Source of the DNA: Jiangella endophytica
GTDB taxonomy: Bacteria > Actinomycetota > Actinomycetes > Jiangellales > Jiangellaceae
NCBI RefSeq assembly: GCF_003427025.1
Contig: NZ_QVAI01000015.1
Span: 62,001 to 126,000 of the forward strand
Reading direction: 5' to 3'
DNA: 64,000 bases
The translations under genes and the position numbers were made by a program. Below the pieces are notes generated by a model, which saw only the letters and a list, made by a program, of their open reading frames with translations, did no database searches and was not told where the DNA came from. Positions 8,148-15,727 of the stretch are shown one piece after another (positions within the stretch are counted from its first letter, which is position 1; each line of letters starts with the position of its first letter).

Positions 8148-8734
8148 CGGTGGTGATGAGATCGCGGGACGGGTGGACGCAGTCGCTCGCGGTGGCCGCG
8201 TGGACGGCTGCGGCGACGCCGGCGGAGCGGGCGCTGCTGGCGTCGCTGCGCGGGCCGGTGCTCGACCTGGGCTGCGGGCCGGGCCGGCTGGTCGTCGCCC
8301 TCGCGGAGCTGGGCGTGCCGGCCCTCGGCGTCGACGCCTCCGGCCATGCGATCGACCAGGCGCGGGCGCGGGGTGCGACGGCGCTGCGGCACTCCGTGTT
8401 CGACCCGCTGCCGGGGGAGGGCCGGTGGCGCAGCGTGCTGCTGTTCGACGGCAACGTGGGCATCGGCGGCGCTCCGGTGGACCTGCTGGGCCGGGTCGCG
8501 AGACTGCTGTCCGGCGACGGGCGTGCCGTGGTCGAGACCGCGCCACCCGGCACGGGCTCGTGGACCGGCGAAGCCCGGCTGGAACGTGACGACGAGACCA
8601 GCGGCTGGTTCCCGTGGGCGCGGGTGGCGGCCGACGATCTCGTTCGCGTCGCCGCCGCGGCCGGGCTGTGGTTGTCCGGCTGGCACATCGAGGGCGACCG
8701 CTGGTTCGCCCGGCTGGGCCGGGTGATCGCGTGA
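8144..8734 (+). CDS. class I SAM-dependent methyltransferase
   Basis: A 196-aa Rossmann-fold methyltransferase. Motif I is VLDLGCGPGRL (about residues 38-48), followed by the acidic end of strand 2 in ALGVDASGHAID and a post-motif LLFDGNVGIGGAP. The substrate cannot be read from sequence. ATG 8144 overlaps the upstream stop and is preceded by GGGGGAGG, a strong ribosome-binding site. Genes of this type recur beside DUF2064 and GT2 genes in actinobacterial clusters (general knowledge), suggesting modification of a glycolipid or other small surface molecule. Confidence 0.85.
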   Translation: MTVVMRSRDGWTQSLAVAAWTAAATPAERALLASLRGPVLDLGCGPGRLVVALAELGVPALGVDASGHAIDQARARGATALRHSVFDPLPGEGRWRSVLLFDGNVGIGGAPVDLLGRVARLLSGDGRAVVETAPPGTGSWTGEARLERDDETSGWFPWARVAADDLVRVAAAAGLWLSGWHIEGDRWFARLGRVIA

Positions 8735-9399
8735 TCGACGTCGTTCTCCCGGTGCTGGACGAGGCCGGGGCGATTCCGTGGGTGCTCGGCCGGATGCCCG
8801 CCGGCTACCGCCCGATCGTCGTCGACAACGGGTCCGCCGACGGGTCGGCAGCCGTGGCGGTGGCCTGCGGCGGCACGGTCGTCTTCGAGCCTCGGCGCGG
8901 GTTCGGCGCCGCGTGCTTCGCCGGCCTGACGGCGGCCTCGACGGACGTCGTGTGCTTCATGGACTGCGACGCCTCCCTCGACCCCCGGGACCTGCCGCTG
9001 GTGGCCGATCCGGTGGCCGCCGGCGAGGCCGATCTCGTGCTCGGCGCGCGCCGCGGCGGGGCGATGCCGCCGCACGCCCGCGTGGCCAATCGCTACCTGG
9101 CCCGGCGGGTGGTCGCCTACACCGGCGCGCGGGTGAGTGACATCGGGCCGATGCGTGCCGCGCGGCGTACGGACCTGCTCGGCCTGGGGCTGACCGACCG
9201 GCGCTCGGGCTGGCCGCTGGAGATGGTGCTGCGGGCCGGACGAGCGGGGTGGCGGATCACTGAACGGGCCGTGCCCTACCACCAGCGCGCGGGACGGAGC
9301 AAGGTCACCGGCACCGTCGGCGGCACCGTCCGCGCCACGCTCGACATGCGCCGGCAACTCGTCGAGACGCGTCGCCTGATCCGTGCGGAGGAGAAATGA
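8731..9399 (+). CDS. glycosyltransferase family 2 (dolichyl-phosphate mannose synthase-like)
   Basis: A 222-aa GT-A enzyme. It begins MIDVVLPVLDEAGAI, has the nucleotide-binding IVVDNGSADGS, the metal-binding acidic motif FMDCDASLDPRDLP and a conserved ARRTDLLGLGLTDRRSGWPLE region. There are no transmembrane helices, unlike many polyprenyl-phosphate transferases. GTG 8731 overlaps the methyltransferase stop (GTGA). Together with the GT-C-like membrane protein and epimerase on the opposite strand it could form a polyprenol-sugar donor pathway. That link is inference. Confidence 0.88.
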   Translation: MIDVVLPVLDEAGAIPWVLGRMPAGYRPIVVDNGSADGSAAVAVACGGTVVFEPRRGFGAACFAGLTAASTDVVCFMDCDASLDPRDLPLVADPVAAGEADLVLGARRGGAMPPHARVANRYLARRVVAYTGARVSDIGPMRAARRTDLLGLGLTDRRSGWPLEMVLRAGRAGWRITERAVPYHQRAGRSKVTGTVGGTVRATLDMRRQLVETRRLIRAEEK

Positions 9400-9992
9400 A
9401 GGCAGCACAGACCAGCGCCATCGCCCTGCTGGCCGTCCTGGCCGGCGCCTGTGGTGGCGACGCCGGCGGCGCCGGCACGCGGGCCGCGCCGGAGGAGCCG
9501 ACGTCCTCGGCGACGACGCGGACCGTCACCGCGACGACCACGCCGCCGGTCGCGGTGTCGCCCAGCCCCGCGACCCCGGTGCCCGACCAGTTGGACTTCG
9601 TCGCTCCGGCTGTCGGCGGTGGCACCTTCGACGGCGCGAGCCTGGCCGGCCAGCCCGCCGTCGTGTGGTTCTGGGCGCCGTGGTGCCCGGTGTGCCGGCG
9701 GGAGGCGCCGCTCATCGCCGAGCTCGCCGGCCGGTACGAGGGGAGGGTGTCGTTCGTCGGCGTCGCCGGGTTGTCCGGCGACCTCGCCGCGATCGAGGAC
9801 TTCATCGACGACGGAGGTGTGGGCGCGATCCCGCACATCGACGACCGTGCCGGCGAGGTCTACAGCCGGTTCGGGGTGACGCAGCAGTACGACATCGGCC
9901 TGGTGTCCGCCGACGGCACCGTCGACATCGTCCGCGGGCCTCTCGAGGAGGACGAGATCGAGGCCGTGGTCGAGCGGCTCGCGGCGCGCTGA
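9396..9992 (+). CDS. TlpA/ResA-like thioredoxin-fold lipoprotein
   Basis: A 198-aa exported protein with an N-terminal signal ending in the lipobox LAGAC (lipid-modified C19), then a low-complexity Ala/Thr/Pro linker to about residue 62. The thioredoxin domain has the WAPWCPVC active site (C97, C100) and the cis-Pro loop near GAIPHID. It probably reduces or oxidises thiols of exported proteins, receiving electrons from the CcdA-like protein encoded next. ATG 9396 overlaps the GT2 stop. Confidence 0.9.
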   Translation: MKAAQTSAIALLAVLAGACGGDAGGAGTRAAPEEPTSSATTRTVTATTTPPVAVSPSPATPVPDQLDFVAPAVGGGTFDGASLAGQPAVVWFWAPWCPVCRREAPLIAELAGRYEGRVSFVGVAGLSGDLAAIEDFIDDGGVGAIPHIDDRAGEVYSRFGVTQQYDIGLVSADGTVDIVRGPLEEDEIEAVVERLAAR

Positions 9993-9994
9993 CC

Positions 9995-10876
9995 ATGGGC
10001 GACGTGCCAATGGAGTTCGCTGTGCTCCTCGGGTCGGTGGCGGCCCTGAACCCGTGCGGGTTCGCGCTGCTGCCTACCTACCTCACCCTGCTGGTCGCCC
10101 GGGGCGGGCCGCCCGGGCCGGTGGCCGCGCTGCGGCGTGCGGGTGTGACGACCGCGGCGATGACGGCCGGGTTCGTCGCCGTGTTCGGTGCGTTCGGGCT
10201 GCTCGTGGTCCCGGCGGCGCTGTCGCTGGAGCGGCTCCTGCCGTGGGCGACCCTCGTGATCGGGGCGGCGCTGATCGCACTCGGCGGCTGGTTGCTCGCG
10301 GGCCGGGAGCTGGCCGTGCGAGCGCCGCGGCTGAGCGGCGCGGCGCCGTCGTCGTCCGCGGTGTCGATGGTCTGGTACGGCGTCGCGTACGCGGTGGCCA
10401 GCCTCTCCTGCACAGTCGCGCCGTTCCTGGCGATGGCGACGTCCACGGTCACCTCCTCGGGCATCGCCGCCGGTCTGGCCGCCTTCGCCGCCTACGGGGT
10501 GGGCATGGGCCTGGTGGTCGGCGTGCTGGCCGCAGCGGTCGCGGTCGGGGGCGACGCGGTCGTCCGCCGCGCTCGCGGCCTGCTGCCGTACGTGTCTCGG
10601 GCGAGCGGTGCGCTGCTGGTCCTCGCCGGCGCGTACGTCGCCTATTACGGGGTCTACGAACTGCGGGTCCGTGCAGGCGGCGACCCCTCGGACCCCGTCG
10701 TCGACGCGGCGCTGCGGGTCCAGGGGGTCCTGAGCGGCCTGATCGCCGACGTCGGCCCTCGGTGGACGGCCGCGGCGGCAGCCGTCATCGCCGGAGCCGG
10801 GCTGGTGGCGGGCCTGGCACGGCGACGCCCCGCTCGGGTGCGGGGGCGGGTCTCGACCCGAGACACCGGGAGGTAG
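9995..10876 (+). CDS. CcdA/DsbD-family membrane thiol-electron transporter
   Basis: A 293-aa protein with about seven transmembrane helices. The redox cysteines sit in LNPCGFALLPTYL (C21) and ASLSCTVAPFL (C139), the usual pair of the CcdA/DsbD core, with Pro residues nearby. Members carry reducing equivalents from cytoplasmic thioredoxin to extracytoplasmic partners such as the TlpA-like lipoprotein immediately upstream. ATG 9995 lies 2 bases past the upstream stop; MEFAVL at 10010 is an alternative start. A poorly conserved region with one extra helix occupies the C-terminal 60 residues. Confidence 0.88.
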   Translation: MGDVPMEFAVLLGSVAALNPCGFALLPTYLTLLVARGGPPGPVAALRRAGVTTAAMTAGFVAVFGAFGLLVVPAALSLERLLPWATLVIGAALIALGGWLLAGRELAVRAPRLSGAAPSSSAVSMVWYGVAYAVASLSCTVAPFLAMATSTVTSSGIAAGLAAFAAYGVGMGLVVGVLAAAVAVGGDAVVRRARGLLPYVSRASGALLVLAGAYVAYYGVYELRVRAGGDPSDPVVDAALRVQGVLSGLIADVGPRWTAAAAAVIAGAGLVAGLARRRPARVRGRVSTRDTGR

Positions 10877-10934
10877 CTCTCGTACCGCCGGCAGCCGTGG
10901 TCGGCGGCCGGCGCGGTGCATGTGCGGGTCGGGA

Positions 10935-11141
10935 TCACTCCGTGAGGCGGGACTCCAGGGCGGTGGCCTCTCGGGATCGGCCTCGGGCGTTCAGGCGTTC
11001 CACCAGGAGCCAGCCGGCCCGGCACCAGAGAGCGTGGCGGGTGGGGATGGCGGCGCAGAGCTGCTCGACCAGCTTCTCGTCGGTGGTGCCGTGTTCGGCG
11101 ATCCGGCGACGCGCGGACGGTGACGATCGGCGGTTGTACAC
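10935..11141 (-). pseudogene. orphan coding-like fragment (68 codons)
   Basis: Leftward frame ending at 10935 with near-exclusive G/C third positions over its last 55 codons, encoding RIAEHGTTDEKLVEQLCAAIPTRH and a Trp-containing helix followed by ALESRLTE. It reads like the C-terminus of a helical protein. No credible start or ribosome-binding site precedes the coding-like part, and the upstream 10 codons look non-coding. I take it as a decayed 3' end or a very small gene. Function unknown. Confidence 0.35.
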
Positions 11142-11165
11142 ACTTCGTCACCGAGTCGACGCGTA

Positions 11166-11178
11166 ACGTATACATTTC
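11166..11178. repeat. ACGTATACATTTC element, copy 1 (candidate GntR operator)
   Basis: Thirteen-base element containing the palindrome GTATAC, repeated exactly 200 bases downstream. GntR/FCD proteins commonly bind short palindromes of this kind, and the downstream operon encodes such a regulator at 16903. Operator function is inference. Confidence 0.4.
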
Positions 11179-11365
11179 GCGGACGAAACATCTTCATCCC
11201 GCCAGTTCGGCTCGCAGCCTTCCGCCGCGTCTCGAGGCGGTCGAGATCATCTCATAAGCGCTGGAAATGCGCTGTTCCAGGCCGCTACTCGAGAGGTGCG
11301 CGGCCATGCGGCCGGCCTCGGGGGCAAGAAGATCTTCGACCGCCCTCTGTACAGCGCCAGTGGGG

Positions 11366-11378
11366 ACGTATACATTTC
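11366..11378. repeat. ACGTATACATTTC element, copy 2 (candidate GntR operator)
   Basis: Second perfect copy of the 13-base element, about 100 bases upstream of the first permease start. The position suits repression of the ABC/catabolic operon, but no promoter hexamers can be assigned with confidence. Confidence 0.4.
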
Positions 11379-11479
11379 TCGCCAATCGGCACTCGATGCC
11401 ACACGGCGGAGCAGTGCCGCATCGTCGGGACGACCGGCTCCGCCGGCGTCGCGGCGACCACCAAGGGAGGCGAGACCGG

Positions 11480-12319
11480 ATGACTCTCACCACGAACACG
11501 GCGCGGCGGCCCGAGGGGACGCCCCCGGCGTCGCGGTCGAGACGACGGCTCGGCGATTCCCAGGTACTCCTGCGGTGCTCCGGCATCGCGGGTGTGCTGG
11601 TGGCGCTGGAGCTGCTGATCCGGATCGACGTCATCCCGCGGGCGTGGTTCCCGCCGGTGAGCGAGATCTGGTGGCGGTTCCTGCAGGGGCTGGGGACGTC
11701 GAGCTTCTGGGGCGACCTGGGCAACACCCTGCTGGGATGGTCGGTCGGCCTGGGCCTGGCGACCGTCCTGGCCGTTCCCGCCGGCATGCTCATCGGCAGC
11801 CACCCGATACCGGCCAGCGCCTTCCGCGCGATCATCGAGTTCCTCCGGCCGATCCCGTCCGTGGCGCTGATCCCGCTGGCCGTCCTGCTGTGGGGCATCG
11901 ACCTGCAGACCAAGCTGTTCCTGGTCACCTTCGCGTCGTTCTGGCCGATCCTCTTCCAGGCGCTCTACGGCGTGCAGTCGGTGGATCCCGAGCAGATGCA
12001 GGTCACCCGCGTCTATCGGCTCGGGCGCTGGGCGGCCTTCCGCCACGTGGTGATGCCGTCGACCGCGCCGTACATCGCGACGGGCCTGCGCATCTCGTCG
12101 TCCATCGCCCTCGCGCTGTCCATCACCGCGGAGATCGTCGTCGGAGCCCCCGGGATCGGGCGCTCGATCATGCTCGCGCAGGCCTCGTCGGCGACGACCG
12201 ACATGTACGCGCTGATCCTCGCCACCGGCCTGCTCGGCTGGGGCCTGAACAGCCTGTTCCTGCGGATCGAGAAGGCGGCCCTGCACTGGCACCCGTCGTA
12301 CCGACAGGAGAAGCGATGA
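11480..12319 (+). CDS. ABC transporter permease, SsuC/TauC/ThiX type
   Basis: A 279-aa inner-membrane permease with about six helices and the EAA-type cytoplasmic loop (residues about 180-200, VTRVYRLGRWAAFRHVVMPS). The family imports sulfonates, nitrate, bicarbonate, pyrimidines or phthalate-like acids. The start ATG 11480 has GGGAGG 9 bases upstream. It is the first gene of the importer/catabolic operon; the second permease overlaps by 4 bases, implying a heterodimeric pore. Confidence 0.92.
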   Translation: MTLTTNTARRPEGTPPASRSRRRLGDSQVLLRCSGIAGVLVALELLIRIDVIPRAWFPPVSEIWWRFLQGLGTSSFWGDLGNTLLGWSVGLGLATVLAVPAGMLIGSHPIPASAFRAIIEFLRPIPSVALIPLAVLLWGIDLQTKLFLVTFASFWPILFQALYGVQSVDPEQMQVTRVYRLGRWAAFRHVVMPSTAPYIATGLRISSSIALALSITAEIVVGAPGIGRSIMLAQASSATTDMYALILATGLLGWGLNSLFLRIEKAALHWHPSYRQEKR

Positions 12320-13068
12320 CCCGCCGCACGCTGCTCGCGATCGAGATCGTCTGTCCGGCGCTGGCGGTCCTCGCGATCGCGATCTTCACCAGCCGGGCCG
12401 ACTCCTACTATTTCCCGCCGCTCAGCGGCGTCGTGCAGAGCTTCGCCGACATCTGGCTGTCCGAACGACTGGTGAGCGATCTGCTGCCGAGTATGCAGCG
12501 CATGGCCATCGCCTACGCCATCTGCGTCGTCGCCGGCGTCGGGGCGGGCATGGTCCTGGCCCGCACGCCGCGGCTCATGACGGCGTGCGAGCCGATCCTG
12601 GAGTTCCTGCGCGCGCTGCCCGGGCCGGCGCTCATCCCGTTCGGGATCCTGCTGTTCGGCATCGGCGACACGATGAAGATCTTCATCATCGTGCTCGGCG
12701 CGATCTGGCCGATCCTGATGAACACCGTCGACGGCGTCCGCGGCGTCGACCCGGCGCTGCTGCACATGGCTCGGGTGTACCGGCTGCCCCGGCGCGTGGT
12801 CTTCAGCAAGATCATCCTGCGATCGGCCTCGCCGCGGATCCTCGCCGGCATGCGGACGGCGCTGTCGCTGACGATCATCCTGATGGTCGTCAGCGAGATG
12901 GTCGGCAGCACCAACGGCGTGGGCTTCTCCGTCCTGCAGGCGCAGCGCACGTTCGCCGTCTCCGAGATGTGGTCCGGGATCCTTCTCCTCGGCCTCATCG
13001 GGTTCCTCGCCAACCTCGCCTTCCTCGCCTTCGAGAAGCGGGCCCTGTTCTGGATGCGACAGCGCTAG
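12316..13068 (+). CDS. ABC transporter permease, SsuC/TauC/ThiX type (second subunit)
   Basis: A 250-aa permease paralogous to the preceding one, with six hydrophobic segments and an EAA loop (ARVYRLPRRVVFSKIILRSA). ATG 12316 overlaps the upstream stop (ATGA), with AGGAGAAG before it. Two different permeases in one SsuABC-like system are less common than a homodimer. Substrate specificity resides in the binding protein encoded two genes on. Confidence 0.92.
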   Translation: MTRRTLLAIEIVCPALAVLAIAIFTSRADSYYFPPLSGVVQSFADIWLSERLVSDLLPSMQRMAIAYAICVVAGVGAGMVLARTPRLMTACEPILEFLRALPGPALIPFGILLFGIGDTMKIFIIVLGAIWPILMNTVDGVRGVDPALLHMARVYRLPRRVVFSKIILRSASPRILAGMRTALSLTIILMVVSEMVGSTNGVGFSVLQAQRTFAVSEMWSGILLLGLIGFLANLAFLAFEKRALFWMRQR

Positions 13069-13115
13069 ACCCCCGCCACGTTCGCTCCGCACTGACCACT
13101 CGGAAGGTCCATCCC

Positions 13116-13898
13116 ATGCTTGAAGTCCGCTCCTTCGCCAAGCGCTACGAGAGCCGCGGCACGGTCACCGAGGCGGTCCGTGACGTCTCCTTCTCCGTCG
13201 AGCAGGGCGAGCTGCTCTGCGTGGTGGGACCGTCCGGCTGCGGCAAGTCCACGCTGCTGCGTTCCGTCGCCGGACTGGACCGGCCCACATCGGGAGAGAT
13301 CCTGGTGAACGGCACGCCGGTCACCGAGCCGCCGGAGAACATGGGCGTCGTCTTCCAGGACTACAGCCGCTCACTGCTGCCGTGGATGACGGTCAGCCGC
13401 AACGTGCGGCTGCCGCTGGACTACAAGGTCGCCGACGCCGGCGAGCGGCAGGCGGCCACCCTGCGCGCACTCGAGGCGGTCGGGCTCGCCGGGTTCGCCG
13501 ACCACTATCCGTGGCAGCTCTCCGGCGGCATGCAGCAGCGCGTCGCCATCGCCCGCGCCCTCGCGGTGAATCCGACCCTGCTGCTCATGGACGAGCCGTT
13601 CGCGTCGGTCGACGCGCAGACCCGGGCCGAGCTCGAGGACCTGTTGCTGCAGGTCTGGCAGGAGTTCGGCATGACGATCGTGCTCGTCACCCATGACATC
13701 GACGAGTCCGTGTACCTCGGCGACCGGGTCCTCGTGCTGTCCCGCCCGCCCTCGACCGTCGCGACGGTCGTGCCGGTGCGGCTGCCGCGACCGCGCAACC
13801 AGCTCGACACCAAGCACGACTCCCTCTTCGCCGACCTGCGTACCGAGGTGCTCTCGGCCATCGGCGCGCACGGCCAGAGCGCGCCCGCCGCCCACTGA
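13116..13898 (+). CDS. ABC transporter ATP-binding protein, SsuB/TauB type
   Basis: A 260-aa ATPase that powers the importer. Walker A GPSGCGKST at residues 38-46, Q-loop in VVFQDYSRSLLPW, signature LSGGMQQR, Walker B LLLMDEPFASVD and the switch His in VTHDIDE. Start ATG 13116 follows GGAAGG. It lies 47 bases after the second permease and 28 bases before the binding protein, in one transcription unit. Confidence 0.94.
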   Translation: MLEVRSFAKRYESRGTVTEAVRDVSFSVEQGELLCVVGPSGCGKSTLLRSVAGLDRPTSGEILVNGTPVTEPPENMGVVFQDYSRSLLPWMTVSRNVRLPLDYKVADAGERQAATLRALEAVGLAGFADHYPWQLSGGMQQRVAIARALAVNPTLLLMDEPFASVDAQTRAELEDLLLQVWQEFGMTIVLVTHDIDESVYLGDRVLVLSRPPSTVATVVPVRLPRPRNQLDTKHDSLFADLRTEVLSAIGAHGQSAPAAH

Positions 13899-13926
13899 GG
13901 CCTCCCGACTCCAGAAGGAATGTCAC

Positions 13927-14907
13927 ATGAAGCTGTCCACGACGAAGAAGTTAGCGGCCGCGGCCGCCGCGACCGCACTGCTCCTGACCTCGGCCTGCGG
14001 GTCCGGCGACGACGGCGGCGACGGCGGCCTGACGCAGGTCACCGTCGGCATCCTCCCGACGGTCGACCTGGCGCCGCTGCAGTACGCGATCGACGAAGGG
14101 CTCTTCGAGGAACACGGTCTCGAGGTCACGACCCGCGTGACCTCGGGCGGCGCCGAGGCGATCCCGGCTCTGATGGCCGGCGACGTCGACTTCATCTTCA
14201 CCAGCTACATCCCGGTCCTGCTCGCCCGCCAGGCCGACCTCGACGTCGTCATCGCCTCCGGCTCGCACTCCAACACGCCCGGCGAGGCGTCGCCCTCGGG
14301 CGTGTGGGTGTCCGGCGACTCGCCGGCCCAGTCGCTGGCCGACCTCGAGGGTGCGACGATCGCCGTCAACTCGCTGGGGTCGGTGGCCGAACTCCTCGTG
14401 GTCGCCGCGATGGACTCCATCGGCGTCGGCCGGGACGACTTCGACCTGCTCGAGATCCCGTTCCCCGACGTGCCGGCCGCACTGGACCAGGGCCGGGTCG
14501 ACGCCACCTGGGTGGCCGAGCCGTCGCGCTCGACCATCATCAAGAACCTGTCCGCGCGCTTCGTCGGCTCGCCCGACGACCCGGCCGTCCTGTCGGCCGC
14601 GGCGGAGCTGCAGGACGTGCCGATGGCCGGCTACGCGGCCCGCGGTTCGGAGGACGCCGGGCTGCTCGAGGCCTTCCACTCGGCCATGGACGAGGCGCTC
14701 GGCGTGCTTGCCGACGACCCCGGCATCGCCCGTGAACTGGCGCCCGAGTACACCGAGATCGACGCCGAGCTCCTGCCGGACCTCGCCGTCTCCACGTTCG
14801 GTCCGGTGGAGGCGGCCGACCTCGAGCGCCTGCAGGACCTCATGGTCACCTACGGCCTGCTCGACGAGCCGCTCGAGGACATCGACGAGATCGTCTATCA
14901 GCCGTAA
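13927..14907 (+). CDS. ABC substrate-binding lipoprotein, SsuA/THI5-like
   Basis: A 326-aa periplasmic-binding-protein-like lipoprotein: basic N-terminus, hydrophobic core and lipobox LLTSAC, then a Gly/Asp linker. The mature part starts VTVGILPTVDLAPLQYAIDEGLFEEHGLEV, typical of the NMT1/THI5/SsuA family (sulfonates, thiamine pyrimidine precursors, aromatic acids). VAEPSRSTII late in the domain resembles the ligand-closing hinge. The ligand is unknown; the catabolic genes downstream suggest a heteroaromatic or N-containing acid. Confidence 0.9.
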   Translation: MKLSTTKKLAAAAAATALLLTSACGSGDDGGDGGLTQVTVGILPTVDLAPLQYAIDEGLFEEHGLEVTTRVTSGGAEAIPALMAGDVDFIFTSYIPVLLARQADLDVVIASGSHSNTPGEASPSGVWVSGDSPAQSLADLEGATIAVNSLGSVAELLVVAAMDSIGVGRDDFDLLEIPFPDVPAALDQGRVDATWVAEPSRSTIIKNLSARFVGSPDDPAVLSAAAELQDVPMAGYAARGSEDAGLLEAFHSAMDEALGVLADDPGIARELAPEYTEIDAELLPDLAVSTFGPVEAADLERLQDLMVTYGLLDEPLEDIDEIVYQP

Positions 14908-14962
14908 CCCCGCCCGGCCGCACCACGCAGCACCGTCCGTTCGACCCGAGGAGAGACCGCCC

Positions 14963-15709
14963 GTGCCCGACATCACCGGCTACCGCGCGAAGGTCGGCGT
15001 CATCGTGCCGTCGACGAACACCGTCGTCGAGCACGACACCGCCCTGCTGCGCCCGCACGGCGTCACGTTCCACACCGGCCGGATGCGCATCACCGATCCC
15101 CGGATGGACAGCAACGCCAACTTCGAGGCGCTCATCCTGCAGATCCGTGAGGCCATCTCTGCCGCGCTCGCGGACGTCATGACGGCCAAGCCCGACGTGA
15201 TGATGATGGGGATGTCGGGCGAGACCTTCTGGGGCGGCGCCGAGGGTCACGACGCGTTCCACGCGCGGGTCACCGAGGCCACCGGCGGACTGCAGGTCAC
15301 GACCGGGGCGGCCGCCTGCCGGGCGGCGCTGGAAGCGCTGGGTGTGCGCCGTATCGCGGTGTTCTCGCCCTACCAGCCGGTCGCGGACGAACAGGTGATC
15401 CGCTACTTCACCGAGGTCGGCTTCGAGATCGTCACGATGAAGGGGCTCAAGGCGCCCAACGCCACCGCTATCGCCGAGATCTCCCCGGCCCAGGTCATCG
15501 AGACCCTGCGGGAGATCGACTCGCCGGAGGCGCAGGCGATCGTCCAGGTCGGCACCAACCTCTCGATGGTGGGGATCGCCGACCAGGCGGAGCACTGGCT
15601 CGGCAAGCCGGTCGTCGCCATCAATGCCGCCACGATCTGGCACACGCTGCGCACCGCGGGGCTGCAGGACACGTTCGCCGACGCCGGCCGCCTGCTGCGC
15701 GAGTTCTGA
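14963..15709 (+). CDS. maleate isomerase / Asp-Glu racemase superfamily protein lacking both catalytic Cys
   Basis: A 248-aa protein that begins KVGVIVPSTNTVVEHD, the signature of maleate cis-trans isomerases and arylmalonate decarboxylase relatives (PSxNTxxE). In maleate isomerase the two catalytic cysteines lie in an ACLV-type and a later SAC-type segment. Here the corresponding stretches read MMGMSGETFWGG and IVQVGTNLSM, with no Cys in either. The only cysteine is in TTGAAACRAAL, which is not a catalytic position. Chemistry other than Cys-based isomerisation is therefore likely. Start GTG 14963 after GAGGAGA. It follows the binding protein by 55 bases and precedes a FAD monooxygenase. Confidence 0.85.
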   Translation: MPDITGYRAKVGVIVPSTNTVVEHDTALLRPHGVTFHTGRMRITDPRMDSNANFEALILQIREAISAALADVMTAKPDVMMMGMSGETFWGGAEGHDAFHARVTEATGGLQVTTGAAACRAALEALGVRRIAVFSPYQPVADEQVIRYFTEVGFEIVTMKGLKAPNATAIAEISPAQVIETLREIDSPEAQAIVQVGTNLSMVGIADQAEHWLGKPVVAINAATIWHTLRTAGLQDTFADAGRLLREF

Positions 15710-15727
15710 GAACGGAAGGCAGAGACG

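Larger units (their letters stand above)
10877..11479. other. 603-base intergenic region with duplicated GTATAC element and gene remnants
   Basis: Between the CcdA-like gene and the ABC-importer operon there is no convincing complete gene. Contents: the fragment at 10935-11141; a second leftward coding-like frame ending at 11194 (AVEDLLAPEAGRMAAHLSSSG near its middle) with no start codon; and two copies of ACGTATACATTTC at 11166 and 11366. The promoter of the rightward operon must lie in the right half. GGGAGG at 11465-11470 is the ribosome-binding site for the permease gene. Confidence 0.6.

Noticed and set aside
5920-9408. Very long leftward frame (over 1100 codons) opposite the molybdoenzyme operon
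   Set aside because: Stop codons are rare on the antisense of high-GC3 genes. The frame crosses five recognisable genes and has no domain of its own.
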